Shown piece after piece: positions 63,588-64,000 of a stretch of 64,000 bases of DNA (positions are counted from its first letter, which is position 1; the number at the start of each line of letters is the position of its first letter). The notes under the pieces were generated by a model. That model was not told the origin of the DNA. It saw nothing but the letters and a program-made list of their open reading frames with translations, and did no database searches. The DNA comes from Halorussus salinisoli (GTDB lineage Archaea; Halobacteriota; Halobacteria; Halobacteriales; Haladaptataceae), in contig SZNP01000001.1 of NCBI GenBank assembly GCA_005239435.1, positions 620,001 through 684,000 on the forward strand, written 5' to 3'. A program made the position numbers and the translations under genes.

Positions 63588-64000
63588 CTATTCTTGCTGG
63601 GTTTCGGTATCGGGTGCCTTCCGGCGGGCAGTCACAACACGTTGGATTCGTTCATCGTCCCAGTCTGGATACTCCTTACGGAGATGGGTTACAAGATCTG
63701 TTTCAGTGACTTCGATTGCAGCTGGCTGCGATTGCGTTCTTGTGACCCTCCGTTTCAGTCTCATCAGGCCGTCAGTCTGAAGCACGATAAAGACTGCAAG
63801 CGTTCCTCCGACCCCGATAAGGAACTGTAGGAGAAGGGAGTCCCTGAGAAGAAGGAGGGCGACTGCAAGCGGTGGGAGACTTGCAGTATGGGAGTAATCG
63901 AGTACAACATGTGAGTGGCCTGCAAATAGTGAGTGGGCGAAGACCCGGTTACCGGATTTCTCGATCATTGCATTGATGAACAAACTTGGATCGCCAACGA
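63588..64000 (-). CDS. DUF4350 protein, N-terminus outside the window
   Basis: The visible 137 residues read GDPSLFINAMIEKSGNRVFA, HSLFAGHSHVVLDYSHTASL, PPLAVALLLLRDSLLLQFLI, a membrane helix, then a charged tail with TDLVTHLRKEYPDWDDERIQ. This is the end of a DUF4350 protein (GDPSxLxN..L..gdN..F, DEYHHG-like position shown here as LDYSHT), regularly encoded beside MoxR, DUF58 and DUF4129 genes. The frame is open to the window edge, so it is partial. Confidence 0.75.
   Translation of the reverse strand, partial: VGDPSLFINAMIEKSGNRVFAHSLFAGHSHVVLDYSHTASLPPLAVALLLLRDSLLLQFLIGVGGTLAVFIVLQTDGLMRLKRRVTRTQSQPAAIEVTETDLVTHLRKEYPDWDDERIQRVVTARRKAPDTETQQE

Overview
The window is haloarchaeal DNA (class Halobacteria). 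The proteins are acidic, many promoters have a TATA box about 25 bases before a leaderless start, and the gene content is typical of the class: pre-archaellins, PGF-CTERM surface proteins, a HalX response regulator, DUF58/MoxR genes, IS1341-type TnpB elements and small zinc-ribbon proteins. No rRNA, tRNA, CRISPR array, replication initiator or relaxase was found. The density of broken genes and IS ends suggests an accessory chromosomal island or a megaplasmid; the genus cannot be fixed from the sequence.

Bases 1-9100: an edge-truncated GT2 glycosyltransferase, small zinc-ribbon genes, a decayed YdjM-like hydrolase gene, a compact four-gene operon ending in a coiled-coil protein, a toxin-antitoxin pair whose PemK-like toxin is frameshifted, and an S9 peptidase gene split by an IS1341-type element. 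Bases 9100-17950 form a toxin-antitoxin and gene graveyard: an MNT/HEPN pair with a frameshifted HEPN gene, an intact TumE/TumA-like pair, an Hsp70 that appears to carry a GrpE-like tail, an RHH-type antitoxin, a second TnpB element, remnants of 5-formyl-THF cyclo-ligase and aldo/keto reductase, and an internally deleted IS. Bases 17980-20965 hold a complete proline operon (proC-proB-proA).

Bases 20966-22010 have no convincing gene but contain two notable structures: a hairpin pair with a potential H-type pseudoknot, and a nest of perfect palindromes enclosed by an outer inverted repeat. They lead into a wHTH/coiled-coil gene and a seven-gene, relaxase-less type IV secretion operon (22949-33548, minus strand): VirB2-like pilin, secreted protein, VirB6-like, PrgI-like, VirB4 ATPase, a separate accessory domain, and a TraD/HerA-type coupling ATPase whose C-terminus carries PD-(D/E)XK nuclease-like motifs.

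Bases 34000-64000: a dicarboxylate/amino-acid symporter, two pre-archaellins with long leaders, several secreted or PGF-CTERM proteins, a rhomboid protease, two HNR-repeat proteins, an ABC-2 permease fused to a PrsW/CPBP-like intramembrane protease, a third TnpB element, a MacB-type permease, DUF1616 and DUF4129 proteins, a HalX response regulator, and a DUF58/MoxR/DUF4350 group that runs off the right edge. This half appears to deal with the cell surface and its processing.
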